A stretch of DNA of 29,157 nt from positions 1 to 29,157 of IMG/VR virus record IMGVR_UViG_3300049734_000274; one strand, written 5' to 3'. This document shows positions 1 through 7,715 of this stretch, piece by piece. The notes under the pieces are model-generated. The model worked only from the letters and a program-made list of their open reading frames with translations. It was not told where the DNA came from and did not search any database. The position numbers were made by a program, and so were the translations under genes. The DNA is from a virus. The first letter of the stretch is position 1; every line of letters begins with the position of its first letter.

Positions 1-11
1 GAGGAGGAGAG

Positions 12-416
12 TTGAGCAAGATAGAGAAGATCATTGGGATGCTAGGTAGCAGCCACGATGGAGAGCGAGCGAGCGCAGCTCTCCGTCTCGCTGAGATGGC
101 AAAGAGAAGAGGAGTGACCATTGTGGAGCTTCTGAAGTCTGAGCTCCGTCTGGGCATTCCTGCTTCACGTCCCAACAACAGCTACCAACCATACAAGCAC
201 TATCGGGAGAGGGCACCTGAGCCTGATGATGATGTGGAGGAGGAGGAGCGAGAGCTCATCAATCGTCTGCTACAGCTACGCAGCAAACCTCTCTCACATC
301 GTGAGCGAAAGTTCATGTATGAGATCGTGATGAAGAAAAGGAGGGACAAAGACTTGACTGTCATTGAGCGGCGGGAGGCAGAGGCAATTCTGGCGAGGTA
401 TGAGGAGCGAGAATGA
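12..416 (+). CDS. Small charged protein, possible DNA-binding N-terminus
   Basis: I do not recognise a characterised function. The predicted 134-aa protein starts at a TTG preceded by a strong GAGGAGGAG ribosome-binding site that nearly fills the first 11 bases of the window. Residues 4-41 form a helical block (IEKIIGMLGSSHDGERASAA and onward) like the N-terminal segment shared by many small phage and prophage proteins of Alphaproteobacteria, recalled from family knowledge. The middle (residues 50-80) is acidic and probably disordered (PEPDDDVEEEERE), and the C-terminus is a highly charged helix rich in Arg, Lys and Glu. Its stop overlaps the next start as ATGA, so the two genes are translationally coupled. 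Coding is likely; function is unknown, and a DNA-associated or regulatory role is only a guess. Confidence 0.6.
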   Translation: MSKIEKIIGMLGSSHDGERASAALRLAEMAKRRGVTIVELLKSELRLGIPASRPNNSYQPYKHYRERAPEPDDDVEEEERELINRLLQLRSKPLSHRERKFMYEIVMKKRRDKDLTVIERREAEAILARYEERE

Positions 417-745
417 AACAAGATGTGGATGGGCATCGTCTGCTCAACAAGCACACAGAGCCCAATCGTCCCAAGTTCTATCCATTCGAGCGGATCGCAA
501 TACGCATCATTGCGCGCTTTCAGGATCGTGGGCAATTTAAGTTCACCATGGATGAGTTCATGAAGGAGTTCTGTGTCTATCACAAGATGCGAAGACAAAA
601 TGTGACGACGCTTCTGCGACGTGTGTCGAAGAAGCTCTCAGTGACGAATTGTAGATTGGACCGCATCAGCGGTCTTGGGAGAAGTGCGCGTGCGGTCTAT
701 CGCACTGAAGGCTACTTCTCTGACATTGAGTTGAAGAAGGATTGA
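413..745 (+). CDS. Hypothetical small basic protein, possible winged-helix fold
   Basis: This 110-aa basic protein begins in an ATGA overlap with the preceding gene. The N-terminal 25 residues look unstructured. Residues 26-85 alternate helices and turns (FERIAIRIIARFQDRG, then FTMDEFMKEFCVYH, then RQNVTTLLRRVSKKLS) in a spacing that resembles a helix-turn-helix or winged-helix domain, ending in a basic beta-like stretch (SARAVYRTEGYF). I see no catalytic motif. It is the last gene of a rightward operon that converges on the late operon, so a DNA-binding regulator is plausible but unproven. A hairpin overlaps its last codons. Confidence 0.55.
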   Translation: MKQDVDGHRLLNKHTEPNRPKFYPFERIAIRIIARFQDRGQFKFTMDEFMKEFCVYHKMRRQNVTTLLRRVSKKLSVTNCRLDRISGLGRSARAVYRTEGYFSDIELKKD

Positions 746-759
746 ACCTCTTCCTCAAT
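725..759 (+). terminator. Hairpin at the end of the rightward operon
   Basis: The arms ATTGAG (725-730) and CTCAAT (754-759) pair perfectly. Inside them GAAGA-(A)-GG pairs with CC-TCTTC around an ATTGAA loop. The structure spans the stop codon of the second gene. No uridine run follows, so it is not a canonical intrinsic terminator; it could act with Rho or protect the 3' end. Confidence 0.3.
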
Positions 760-931
760 CAGTGAGTGCTGCGAGCGCATCCTTGCGCCATTGACTTCCT
801 TCCAGCAGCACTCGCTCCCTTCCCCATTCTCCGTTCCATCACCTCTCCTCTCTCGCCTCAACACGCATACACTCCATCGCTCTCCTCCGCACACGTCGTT
901 TCCCGCACTGTTTCTACGGTCGAAATTTTGC

Positions 932-968
932 GAGGGAGGAGAGGGAGAGGAGAGGGAAGGGAGAGGAA
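932..968 (+). other. 37-nt polypurine tract with four GGG runs
   Basis: Positions 932-968 contain only A and G. Four GGG runs are separated by 6, 8 and 2 bases, which is borderline for a G-quadruplex. About 90 bp upstream a pyrimidine tract (842-855, CCTCTCCTCTCTCG) is partly complementary to it (10 contiguous bases, CCTCTCCTCT/AGAGGAGAGG), so a long imperfect stem or an intramolecular triplex is possible. It sits between convergent operons, consistent with a bidirectional transcription barrier, which is inference. Confidence 0.4.
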
Positions 969-1237
969 CTGAGCAAGCTCCTGCACAGCCCTGCAAGGCT
1001 CTGCAAGCTGCCTCTAGAAAGCTCTAGGATCGTGCGGGAGAGGCTGTCCGCTTTCCCAGTAGGAAGGGAGGAGGAGTTGGGGTTTGCCTCCTCCTCGCAC
1101 TCGCCTGCGTCCCAGGGAGGCATTCGCGCAGACTGAGTTCCTTCCCTCCTCCGGCTCTGTGCCGGAAGTCCAAGTGCCTCCCTCCTCCCGCCTTTGCTCC
1201 AAGGGCGGACAAGCAGGCGAGAGGAGAGGCACTGCGA

Positions 1238-1256
1238 GTGATGGGCGAGCCATCAC
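1238..1256 (-). terminator. Hairpin just downstream of the late operon
   Basis: A perfect 7-bp stem (GTGATGG/CCATCAC) with a 5-nt loop starts 7 bases past the stop codon of the last leftward gene. No T-run follows on the minus strand, so it is at best a Rho-assisted or pausing structure. A second 6-bp GC-rich hairpin lies further downstream at 1150-1166. Confidence 0.3.
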
Positions 1257-1263
1257 CCCGTGT

Positions 1264-1665
1264 TCAAATCGCAAACCAACCTGAGGCGTTGACTTGGATT
1301 ACAAAGTTGCCTCCATCTGGCGTTGCCGGCATGCCTGTGATACCTGTATCATAGAACGCAAGCAAGCGAGACGTTCCTTCAACACCTGTGTCAATGAAGA
1401 GGATGACAATTTCAAACTGATCTCCCGTCACTCCCGTCACAGAAGGATCAGCGCTATCAAACACGCCATTGGCGAACGTCTTTGAACCCAACGCTCCTGA
1501 GGTAGCGATGCGTGCGCCGGAAGGAACACTGCTAAGGAACTCATGCGAAGCATCATAGGTGTAATCAGCTCCATCAACAAGCAGAGCCTTCACGCTGACT
1601 GCCGATAGATCGATGAGTGCCTTGAGGAAAGCCTCTCGTGCTTTTGGATAAACCGCATTTGACAT
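1264..1665 (-). CDS. Phage virion-associated protein, 133 aa, tail region
   Basis: Last gene of the late operon. It has an ATG start with a clear TAGGAGA ribosome-binding site 10 bp after the preceding stop. It belongs to a small family common in phage tail regions, recognised by an N-terminal MSNAVYPKAREAFLKALIDL, a central LLVDGADYTYDASHEFL and a C-terminal block around VTGDQFEIVILFIDTGVE followed by TPDGGNF. The family is usually annotated hypothetical and lies beside fibre genes. The predicted fold is mostly beta. A role as a small distal tail or fibre accessory protein is likely from context, but the function is not established. Confidence 0.75.
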   Translation of the reverse strand: MSNAVYPKAREAFLKALIDLSAVSVKALLVDGADYTYDASHEFLSSVPSGARIATSGALGSKTFANGVFDSADPSVTGVTGDQFEIVILFIDTGVEGTSRLLAFYDTGITGMPATPDGGNFVIQVNASGWFAI

Positions 1666-1674
1666 CTTTATCTC

Positions 1675-2763
1675 CTAAGCAGCTTGTGCGAACTTGAAGA
1701 GCGGAACAACAAAGCCAGCATCATTGGCGTAGCGCGGATGGCCTACTGTGACGCGCACCTCTCTGAAGCGAAGCTCTTGCTGATGCGTTGATCCATCGTT
1801 CTGACTACCGATGGAGAAGGCTTGCGAGGGAGTTGTGATGTTGGAGGTGTATAGCTCCTTCGCTCCCATCACACCTTCAACAAACAAACGCCAATATCCT
1901 GTGCCAACATCTCGCGAAACTGCGAGATGATAGCGAGTGCCAATCTCAGGTTGGAACTTCATGGAGATGATAGACTTGCCAGCAGAGGAGGTATCCTGGA
2001 CAAACGTCACAAGCTTCCAATCACTCGATGCGTCGAATGGATTTGCGTCTGTGGTAAGATAGAGCCCACAACCACGTCCATTCGTCACAGAGCGATATTT
2101 GCCTGCGAGCATACGCAGTCCAGTGACGAGTGTAGAGGGAAAAATGAAATGCCCTTCAATACAGAATGAATCATTTTGTCCCCACCAATTCGCATCGTGA
2201 GGTGCTGTGACTAGATCGTTCGATGCGTCTTTGTATCCCATGTTCTCTTCGAAGAGAGTAACAGTGCTATCAATCTTCGCTCCGTTTGCCATCGTGATCG
2301 TGCGACCGATAGAAGAGACATCAGATTGAGTTGTCTGTCCATTCGTTCCAACGAAGTGTCCAAGGAACTTCACATAGCTCCACAACGGATCAGAGGAAGA
2401 TACCTCATATGCCTTCACTGTAGGAAGATACATGTTGATGAGTGAGGCAACAAACGGCATAACGAGATTGATATCATCTCCCGCATCAAGCAAGGTAGGT
2501 GCGAACGTCACAGCAAGAGCAGCAACACTAGGCATTACGAGCGACTGCGGCGTAGCAGCAACAACGCTAGGAGCAAATGTTGTTGCGAGAGGAGCGATAG
2601 CAGGAGGAGCAAGAATGTCTGCTGCGCTCCCTTCCTCCTGATCAAGCACGAAAGGATATGTTGCGGCTAAGGCTGCTATGCCAACAGGCATAGTCAGCTT
2701 CTCAGCAGGCAGGAATGCGGCCGCTGTAGCGAACAACAACGGTGTGTAGAAAGCAGACTTCAA
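1675..2763 (-). CDS. LamG/ConA-like lectin-domain tail fibre or adhesin
   Basis: The 362-aa protein appears to start at a TTG overlapping the upstream stop as TTGA, with GAAGGAGA eight bases before it. Residues 20-118 hold four imperfect repeats of about 25 aa with a core like MPSVAALAVTFAPT, similar to the Pro-spaced repeats seen in other phage fibre N-termini. Residues 120-355 look like a concanavalin A-like/LamG sandwich: FCIEGHFIFPS, a GTRYHLAVSRDVGTGYWRLF segment, and the closing LRFREVRVTVGHPRYANDAG. Such domains bind carbohydrate or serve as fibre tips. It is probably a receptor-binding or virion-surface protein. The fold assignment comes from motif pattern, not from a search. Confidence 0.75.
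   Translation of the reverse strand: MKSAFYTPLLFATAAAFLPAEKLTMPVGIAALAATYPFVLDQEEGSAADILAPPAIAPLATTFAPSVVAATPQSLVMPSVAALAVTFAPTLLDAGDDINLVMPFVASLINMYLPTVKAYEVSSSDPLWSYVKFLGHFVGTNGQTTQSDVSSIGRTITMANGAKIDSTVTLFEENMGYKDASNDLVTAPHDANWWGQNDSFCIEGHFIFPSTLVTGLRMLAGKYRSVTNGRGCGLYLTTDANPFDASSDWKLVTFVQDTSSAGKSIISMKFQPEIGTRYHLAVSRDVGTGYWRLFVEGVMGAKELYTSNITTPSQAFSIGSQNDGSTHQQELRFREVRVTVGHPRYANDAGFVVPLFKFAQAA
2416..2694 (-). repeat. Four imperfect protein repeats in the fibre N-terminus
   Basis: Encoded residues 24-40, 51-68, 75-92 and 100-116 of the LamG-type fibre align as L-x-(M/P)-P-x-(V/I)-A-x-L-x-x-(T/M)-(F/Y)-x-P-(T/S)-(V/L). The DNA is less conserved than the protein pattern, so these are old repeats rather than a recent tandem expansion. 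Confidence 0.6.
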
Positions 2764-3476
2764 GCAGGTATCTCCTTCACCGTATTGATCACAGCAGTCG
2801 ATGCTGTTCCGACATCGAGCATGAGGCCTGAGAGAACCGTCTCATCACCTACACCCCCAAGCACAGAAGGATTAGCGCCAAGGTATCCAACGCCCCACGA
2901 GACGGAAGAAGCTGCGATCATTCGTATGCGCAACGCAAACGGCTGGCCGTTGTAGCCATTAATTGGAACATTGATTGTTGATGTCTCCCCGTTGAGCTCA
3001 AGAATGAACTTGTCACTATCTACGAGGTTTGGCGTCACACTTCCATCCGTCTCAATCTCAAGATACTGCCATCCCTCAGGAGGAGTCATATATGGAACAG
3101 CAAGATCATAAACTGGCCCTGAACCTAAATCCTCATCAGCATTGAATGTCTCCGCCGAAGTGTGTTCTTGTATGACCAGATAAAGACCTTCATTTGCAAC
3201 CTTGACCCAATCCCCATTCAGATAGAATGTTTCTGGTTGCCAGTCTCCACGATAACGAAGATTTGCCCGTGGCAATGTCACTTCGTGCGTTTGACCATTG
3301 CTCAAATGAATAGTGATTACAGATGAGCCTGGCTCCTGAGAAATATCAGTGATGCCTACGCCTGGAGTTGGATTGTCAGCAACATCCTGAATCAGATCAC
3401 GCAAAGTGCGAATGTTTCCATCCGCCTCTGCTGCTGTTAGGTTGCTGCCCTTAGTGTCCCTGAATACCAGAACCAT
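2760..3476 (-). CDS. Tail fibre / distal tail structural protein
   Basis: This 238-aa protein starts 20 bp after the preceding stop with a purine-rich leader, and its stop overlaps the next gene. The N-terminus MVLVFRDTKGSNLTAAEADG followed by NIRTLRDLI matches the LT-x-x-E-x-D-x-N-x-x-x-L motif found at the start of many phage fibre and tail-tip proteins. Residues 70-115 (RYRGDWQPETFYLNGDWV, then a GLYLV stretch) resemble small carbohydrate-binding modules of the W-x(5)-Y-x-x-G-D-x-V type. The C-terminal 100 residues are predicted beta-rich. It probably forms part of the distal tail fibre complex with its neighbours. Confidence 0.7.
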   Translation of the reverse strand: MVLVFRDTKGSNLTAAEADGNIRTLRDLIQDVADNPTPGVGITDISQEPGSSVITIHLSNGQTHEVTLPRANLRYRGDWQPETFYLNGDWVKVANEGLYLVIQEHTSAETFNADEDLGSGPVYDLAVPYMTPPEGWQYLEIETDGSVTPNLVDSDKFILELNGETSTINVPINGYNGQPFALRIRMIAASSVSWGVGYLGANPSVLGGVGDETVLSGLMLDVGTASTAVINTVKEIPA

Positions 3477-3496
3477 GTTCCATTTTCCCTTTTTTG

Positions 3497-4066
3497 CTAC
3501 GTGAAGATATCAAGCTCAGTTGAATCTCGGAACCACTGAACTGTAGTATTGTGAGGGAGATGGTCAGGATTCATATCACCTTCTTCCACCAAATGGCGGA
3601 CATAGACACTCTTCATACCTTCAAATTCTTTTGTCATTGAATAACGATAAGCCTTGAGTCCAAAAATGCCCAAATCCTTTTGAAGCTCAAGGGCTGATGC
3701 TCCAAATTGTAACACCACTTGTTCCCCATGCCTCCCACGAAACGCAATCGCCTTTATGATGCGAGCATACCAATTTAACAAATTCGAACCAGAAACAGTT
3801 TGTGTTATGAAAACATCTCCCCATTGACGTGCCTCTTCATAATAGTCACCTGAGAGGACATAGGGCTTTTCCAACTTATTTTCATCCAGAGGAGGATCGT
3901 CAATGCTAAAAGAAGAAGGCCCACCCCACTCAACGTAAGCCTCAGGAGTTTCAAACGGTATGACAACCTCTCGCTCTTCTGAGTAAGAGAGAATGGCTTG
4001 CTGCATCCGAGACAGCTTCCAAGGGTCATCACCTTTACGCAGTGAGATGGTTAGTTGCTTCTCCAT
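3497..4066 (-). CDS. EWGxPS-motif tail-region protein 3
   Basis: I recognise no known family. The 189-aa protein is the third of three adjacent paralogues. It shares with them a block at residues 27-56: SYSEEREVVIPF, then ETPEAYVEWGGPSSFSIDDP. A second weaker shared block (YYEEARQWGDVF) lies near residues 75-87. The C-terminal half (LNWYARIIKAIAFRG, later VQWFRDSTELDIF) is specific to this copy. It starts 4 bp after the preceding stop, with GGATGA as a modest ribosome-binding site. Position between tail hub and fibres suggests a tail-tip or fibre-linking role. It contains no membrane segment or catalytic motif. Confidence 0.65.
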   Translation of the reverse strand: MEKQLTISLRKGDDPWKLSRMQQAILSYSEEREVVIPFETPEAYVEWGGPSSFSIDDPPLDENKLEKPYVLSGDYYEEARQWGDVFITQTVSGSNLLNWYARIIKAIAFRGRHGEQVVLQFGASALELQKDLGIFGLKAYRYSMTKEFEGMKSVYVRHLVEEGDMNPDHLPHNTTVQWFRDSTELDIFT

Positions 4067-4070
4067 CGCT

Positions 4071-4535
4071 TCATCCTATATCATTGAAGTCTTCAATGTC
4101 CTCTGGATAAAAACCTTCCTCTTGTGCATCATCAGGAAAAACATTGATAGCGTATGGATGATATTTTGGCCTACCGGCTGGACTGTTAGGGCCATGTATG
4201 TGAAACACAACACCACGTCCCAGAGAAGAGTTAAATGACAAATGCGTCCAGACTGATTCAGTCACTGATTCTTCTATGTTGATCCCTGGTCCATGTTCGC
4301 TTCGAGTTCCAAAAACTCGTGACGTTGTGCCAGCTAAAAATGCTTGCCGGTATTTGACGACAATGCGTGGTCTTTTAGGATCATTGCCAGAATGATCCTT
4401 CTTGCTGAAAGGATCAATCTCAAACTGAGATGGACCGCCCCATTCATAGTAAGCCTCTGGCTTCTCCTCTAACAAGGCAACAGATCGTGGTTCTGAAAAC
4501 GAGCGAGCACGAGTGAACCGTCTGAGGATGGTCAT
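4071..4535 (-). CDS. EWGxPS-motif tail-region protein 2
   Basis: This 154-aa protein is the middle copy of the three-gene family. The shared block is at residues 11-41: RSFSEPRSVALL, then PEAYYEWGGPSQFEIDP. The downstream half is divergent (VWTHLSFNSSLGRGVVFHIH, then PSAG-like Pro/Gly stretches) and ends in an acidic tail (EEGFYPEDIEDFNDI). It begins 9 bp after the previous stop without a strong Shine-Dalgarno sequence, so coupling to upstream translation is likely. The copies are highly diverged outside the motif, which argues for an ancient duplication or modular exchange of variable tips. Function is unknown. Confidence 0.65.
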   Translation of the reverse strand: MTILRRFTRARSFSEPRSVALLEEKPEAYYEWGGPSQFEIDPFSKKDHSGNDPKRPRIVVKYRQAFLAGTTSRVFGTRSEHGPGINIEESVTESVWTHLSFNSSLGRGVVFHIHGPNSPAGRPKYHPYAINVFPDDAQEEGFYPEDIEDFNDIG

Positions 4536-4544
4536 GATTGCTCA

Positions 4545-5021
4545 TCAATCATCTTTAAATGGGAGGAAATCATATCTGTTTGAAAAACTCGGAGAGAAGG
4601 CAGGGACTGGAATAATCGGAGCATAACCACTTGTATGTTCCGCACCTGCCAAACGATGATCGAGATAAAATCTATGCTGTGTGTTATCAGGGCCAGACAT
4701 TGCCCAAGAAGAAACAATTGTCTCAAGAGTGCCATGTTGCGATAGATGGCCTTCCGAGCTATCATCAATCACAAATGAACTCTTCCAATATCTCGCTTCT
4801 TCAGAGAACGTATAACGCTTGCGTGAATCATCATCATCATGATCGTCATTCGGTTCATCTATGGTGCTGAATTGTGAAGGAGCACCCCACTCAACGTAAG
4901 CATCTGGCGTTCCAAAACTCATGATGACCTTGCGAGGTTCCGAATAAGACCGCGCCAAACGTCGCTGTCCATATTCTCCTAGCCTACGGGCAAAGCCATA
5001 ACCATAGCTATCATAACTCAT
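4545..5021 (-). CDS. EWGxPS-motif tail-region protein 1
   Basis: First of the three paralogues (158 aa), starting in an ATGA overlap with the hub gene. The N-terminus is Tyr/Gly/Arg-rich (MSYDSYGYGFARRLGEYGQR). The shared block spans residues 25-55: SYSEPRKVIMSF, then GTPDAYVEWGAPSQF. An acidic low-complexity stretch (NDDHDDDD, residues 58-65) precedes the second shared block (FSEEARYWKSSFVID). The C-terminus is aromatic and Pro-rich (PVPAFSPSFSNRYDFLPF). Direct coupling to the hub gene suggests its product attaches at the tail tip. No family assignment is possible from sequence alone. Confidence 0.65.
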   Translation of the reverse strand: MSYDSYGYGFARRLGEYGQRRLARSYSEPRKVIMSFGTPDAYVEWGAPSQFSTIDEPNDDHDDDDSRKRYTFSEEARYWKSSFVIDDSSEGHLSQHGTLETIVSSWAMSGPDNTQHRFYLDHRLAGAEHTSGYAPIIPVPAFSPSFSNRYDFLPFKDD

Positions 5022-7258
5022 GGCAAAGCATCCGCTTCAAGATCAACTGTTTTTTGAACCATCAATGACAAGTCACCAAGATCATAGATCGTTTCGAATG
5101 GACCACCCACCAAATTGATCAGCTGCATCTTCACCTTGGTATGAACATCATTCAAAGCCTTCTCTGCGGATTCAATGTCCTCATATGTTTGTCCAAGAAC
5201 ATCAGCTTGAACACTTTCACCATTCTCCACCTTGAGACCCTTGGGCTTCGGAAGTCCACCCACTAAGGTAGGAGAACTCCATGAAGCTCCTGCCCCTGTG
5301 GCAGAAACTGTAAAAGAATTAGCTGCTGTTCCTGCTTCAACCGCAATGACGCTCATCGCATTGGTATTGTGATCAAGACGGGCAGTCACATTTGGGTTCT
5401 TGATTGTACCCTCGCCATATCTCAAACCAGCAAAACCTTCCAAGGCAAGAACCGCACAAATCAGGTTGGTGATGCTATCATCAGTAGTGTAACCAATGCG
5501 AACAGCATTAGGCGCATCGGCTGCCGCTTTCCAAGTGTACAATGCCCCTGCAATTGTCACAGTTGAAAGCGCAACTGGAAGCTGATTCAACGTAAAGACT
5601 GCCTCAGCACGAGCGCCATCAATAATTGTTTCAGGACGCATGTCATTGAAGTTAACTCCATCATCATCAATGACGCCTTCATAGTCAGGATAAGTTATTG
5701 CATCATCGATAGCGACAATCTCCAACCCAGTGTATCTCTGATAGCCATCAACATAATCCTCTTGAACATACACAGGGATGCCAGAACTTGGATCTGGAAG
5801 CTCGTTTCCCTTACCAATTGTTCCAGCCACATCCACTGAACATCGTAGCTCTCCTCTTGAAATTGAAAAGCCATATCCGATTATCTTACCACCAGCTTGT
5901 CCACCTGGCATACGATCATCTATGATGAGCGCATTCTTCCGACAACTCATCTCAAGAAATTTGCTAAATGGCACATCGCAAGAAATGCGCACAGCCCTGG
6001 CCGTATAAAGTATGCGTGCCCGCGCAAGAGCGATGAGCCACTCAAGAGAATGCTTACCACGATCAGTATCAAAATACCTTCTCGCAAAATGACTTGTCAA
6101 AGGCAATCCTGAACCATCAATGTCTTCAGCCACGTTGGATGAGCTAATAGCAAACTGTTCAGATTTGTCCGCTCCAACAATGATGGGTTGTATATCAGCT
6201 ACAACGCTGAACCTCATAATCTCCTTGCGTGCTCGCGTGACGTCATATGCGACATCAAAGTAAGGAGGATTGAACTTCCAGAGGCTAAAGAAAACCTCCA
6301 ACTGTGAAGGATTTTCCTCTGGCGCATTGATGATATCGACAACGATACCATCTTCATTTTCGCTTTGATTGGGAACCAGATAGATGCCATACTGGTTGCC
6401 CTCTTGATAACGCTGACGAGTGTAGCGGCTCTCTGGCTGCTGCTCATCTTCTGGCGGCTTTGTGCTAGCACCCTTTGGCTCTCCAGCATAGGAGAGGCCA
6501 AAGGCCCAACCTCCTCCGATACGGTCACCAGTCATCGGCCATGTAGCTTCTAAACCTTGTCCCGTAAAAGATGTGATCAAGCCATCTTTGGATCCAGCAG
6601 CTTTGAAAGCCAGTTGAAGTTGGCGCTTCAAATCTATCGCACCACGCGCTGTCTGCGACCAATCAACGGTAGCCTCAACAACGAAGTGAGTGAGGGGCAC
6701 TCCGCTATAACCGAAACGAAGTGACGGATAATATTGCTCATCAACATCTATGTTTACAGTTCCATCCTCTCCAACCACGAAATCAGAAATTGAAATATCA
6801 TGCGTGACAGGATCAATATGCCAACGAGCAGACCGAGCTTGAAGAACATTCTCTGGATTGCTTCTCTGCTCTGGGTTGAACCAAATAGGATCATAAAACG
6901 GATAAACCTTCAATGTCTCTGCCAAAATCAATTTCTGTTCCTCAAAGTCTGCAGGCGCTGCCTTGTAAACCAGCGAGATAGTCTCTGCGTGAAGATCACT
7001 CGGCAATCCTTCTAGCCTGCCCAGAAAAAGAGGAACAGCAGGAGCACCATTGAGACTATAGCTAAACCAAACCCATTGCTTCCTTCCTGGATTGAGCAAT
7101 CCCACCTTTGGGTTCTTTACCAACAAACGAAGGGTTGCAAATTCTCCCTCATTGTGCATGAACTCTGCCAAATACACACGTTCATCCTTTTGCGCATGCG
7201 TAGATGCGTTGAAAGGAACGGATCCATTATCCACATAGGCATAAAAGAACTCAAGCAT
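5018..7258 (-). CDS. Large tail hub / baseplate-like protein
   Basis: This 746-aa protein lies immediately after a distal-tail-like gene, in the place where lambda-like phages encode the tail-tip hub. The start overlaps the upstream gene by 8 bp. The N-terminal 150 residues resemble the first domain of tail hub proteins (FATLRLLVKNPKVGLLNPG and PLFLGRLEGLPS). Residues 370-500 look like a second hub subdomain (HSLEWLIALARARI; GKIIGYGFSISRGELRCSVD). Residues 570-670 form a beta-module common in phage virion proteins (FTLNQLPVALSTVTIAG, YTWKAAAD, then NSFTVSATG). The C-terminal region is helical. It is probably the platform to which fibres attach; the exact lambda equivalent (J-like or smaller) is uncertain. 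Confidence 0.7.
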   Translation of the reverse strand: MLEFFYAYVDNGSVPFNASTHAQKDERVYLAEFMHNEGEFATLRLLVKNPKVGLLNPGRKQWVWFSYSLNGAPAVPLFLGRLEGLPSDLHAETISLVYKAAPADFEEQKLILAETLKVYPFYDPIWFNPEQRSNPENVLQARSARWHIDPVTHDISISDFVVGEDGTVNIDVDEQYYPSLRFGYSGVPLTHFVVEATVDWSQTARGAIDLKRQLQLAFKAAGSKDGLITSFTGQGLEATWPMTGDRIGGGWAFGLSYAGEPKGASTKPPEDEQQPESRYTRQRYQEGNQYGIYLVPNQSENEDGIVVDIINAPEENPSQLEVFFSLWKFNPPYFDVAYDVTRARKEIMRFSVVADIQPIIVGADKSEQFAISSSNVAEDIDGSGLPLTSHFARRYFDTDRGKHSLEWLIALARARILYTARAVRISCDVPFSKFLEMSCRKNALIIDDRMPGGQAGGKIIGYGFSISRGELRCSVDVAGTIGKGNELPDPSSGIPVYVQEDYVDGYQRYTGLEIVAIDDAITYPDYEGVIDDDGVNFNDMRPETIIDGARAEAVFTLNQLPVALSTVTIAGALYTWKAAADAPNAVRIGYTTDDSITNLICAVLALEGFAGLRYGEGTIKNPNVTARLDHNTNAMSVIAVEAGTAANSFTVSATGAGASWSSPTLVGGLPKPKGLKVENGESVQADVLGQTYEDIESAEKALNDVHTKVKMQLINLVGGPFETIYDLGDLSLMVQKTVDLEADALP

Positions 7259-7715
7259 TTGGATTTTTCTTCTCCCGAAATTTTAACGTCCAACTCACAG
7301 TCGCTCCATACTCATCCTTGCTGCTGTCAAAGCTAACAAGCAAGCAAGTCAGTCGTGGACGATAAAACACAAACCCATTTTGTACACGCACAGAGCCAGG
7401 AACTATCTCACGATTTGCTCCTTCGCCGGGTGTGCCTTCACCCCCAGTCGGTTCTTCATAATTTAATTCCGTCACACAATCAATGACAACCTCTTTCCCT
7501 GGCCAAATTCCATCAAGTGCTGGAAGATCGAAAAGCGAACAGGATATGTCAACCTGATACTTTCGAAATTGTACCAAGGACAAATCATCAAGTTCACCAT
7601 CAATGGTTTCTAGCATCTGTGATGCTTCTTGAATCGGAGAGAGCTTCTCCGTCAAACCCAAAGCAACCCTGTCAGAGAAAGGAATGCCTTGTATCTTGAG
7701 AAGAGTATCACTCAT
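7251..7715 (-). CDS. Minor tail protein, probable distal tail protein
   Basis: This 154-aa protein starts in an ATGA overlap with the tape measure stop and precedes the hub, the usual slot of distal tail (Dit-like) or lambda M/L-type minor tail proteins. Sequence features agree with a beta-rich tail component: an N-terminal LLKIQGIPFSDRVALGLTEK, a central KYQVDISCSLFDLPALDGIW, and a C-terminal FVFYRPRLTCLLVSF followed by YGATVSWTLKFREK. There are no motifs for enzymatic activity. The role is assigned mainly from synteny. Confidence 0.65.
   Translation of the reverse strand: MSDTLLKIQGIPFSDRVALGLTEKLSPIQEASQMLETIDGELDDLSLVQFRKYQVDISCSLFDLPALDGIWPGKEVVIDCVTELNYEEPTGGEGTPGEGANREIVPGSVRVQNGFVFYRPRLTCLLVSFDSSKDEYGATVSWTLKFREKKNPNA

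Larger units (their letters stand above)
746..1263. other. Non-coding convergent intergenic region
   Basis: This 518-bp gap separates the rightward pair of genes from the leftward late operon. Open frames here are biased in composition, lack good ribosome-binding sites and resemble no protein I know. The left half of the top strand is pyrimidine-rich, then switches abruptly to a pure-purine tract. The right half holds short hairpins (TCCGGC/GCCGGA at 1150-1166; GTGATGG/CCATCAC at 1238-1256) and CTGCAAG repeats near 990-1010. No tRNA, origin iterons or attachment core could be identified. Confidence 0.5.

Noticed and set aside
1006-1030. CTCTAG...CTCTAG around 1012-1027 as a possible hairpin
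   Set aside because: The two copies are direct repeats; only the internal CTAG is self-complementary, so no stable stem forms.
1255-1275. GTTCAAATC resembling a tRNA T-loop
   Set aside because: The flanking bases do not form a 5-bp T stem and no acceptor or anticodon arms are found nearby; it is the end of the 133-aa gene.
766-1284. Several open frames of 60-95 codons on both strands
   Set aside because: They are low-complexity Ser/Pro/Arg/Glu translations of the purine/pyrimidine tracts, overlap one another in all frames and lack ribosome-binding sites.
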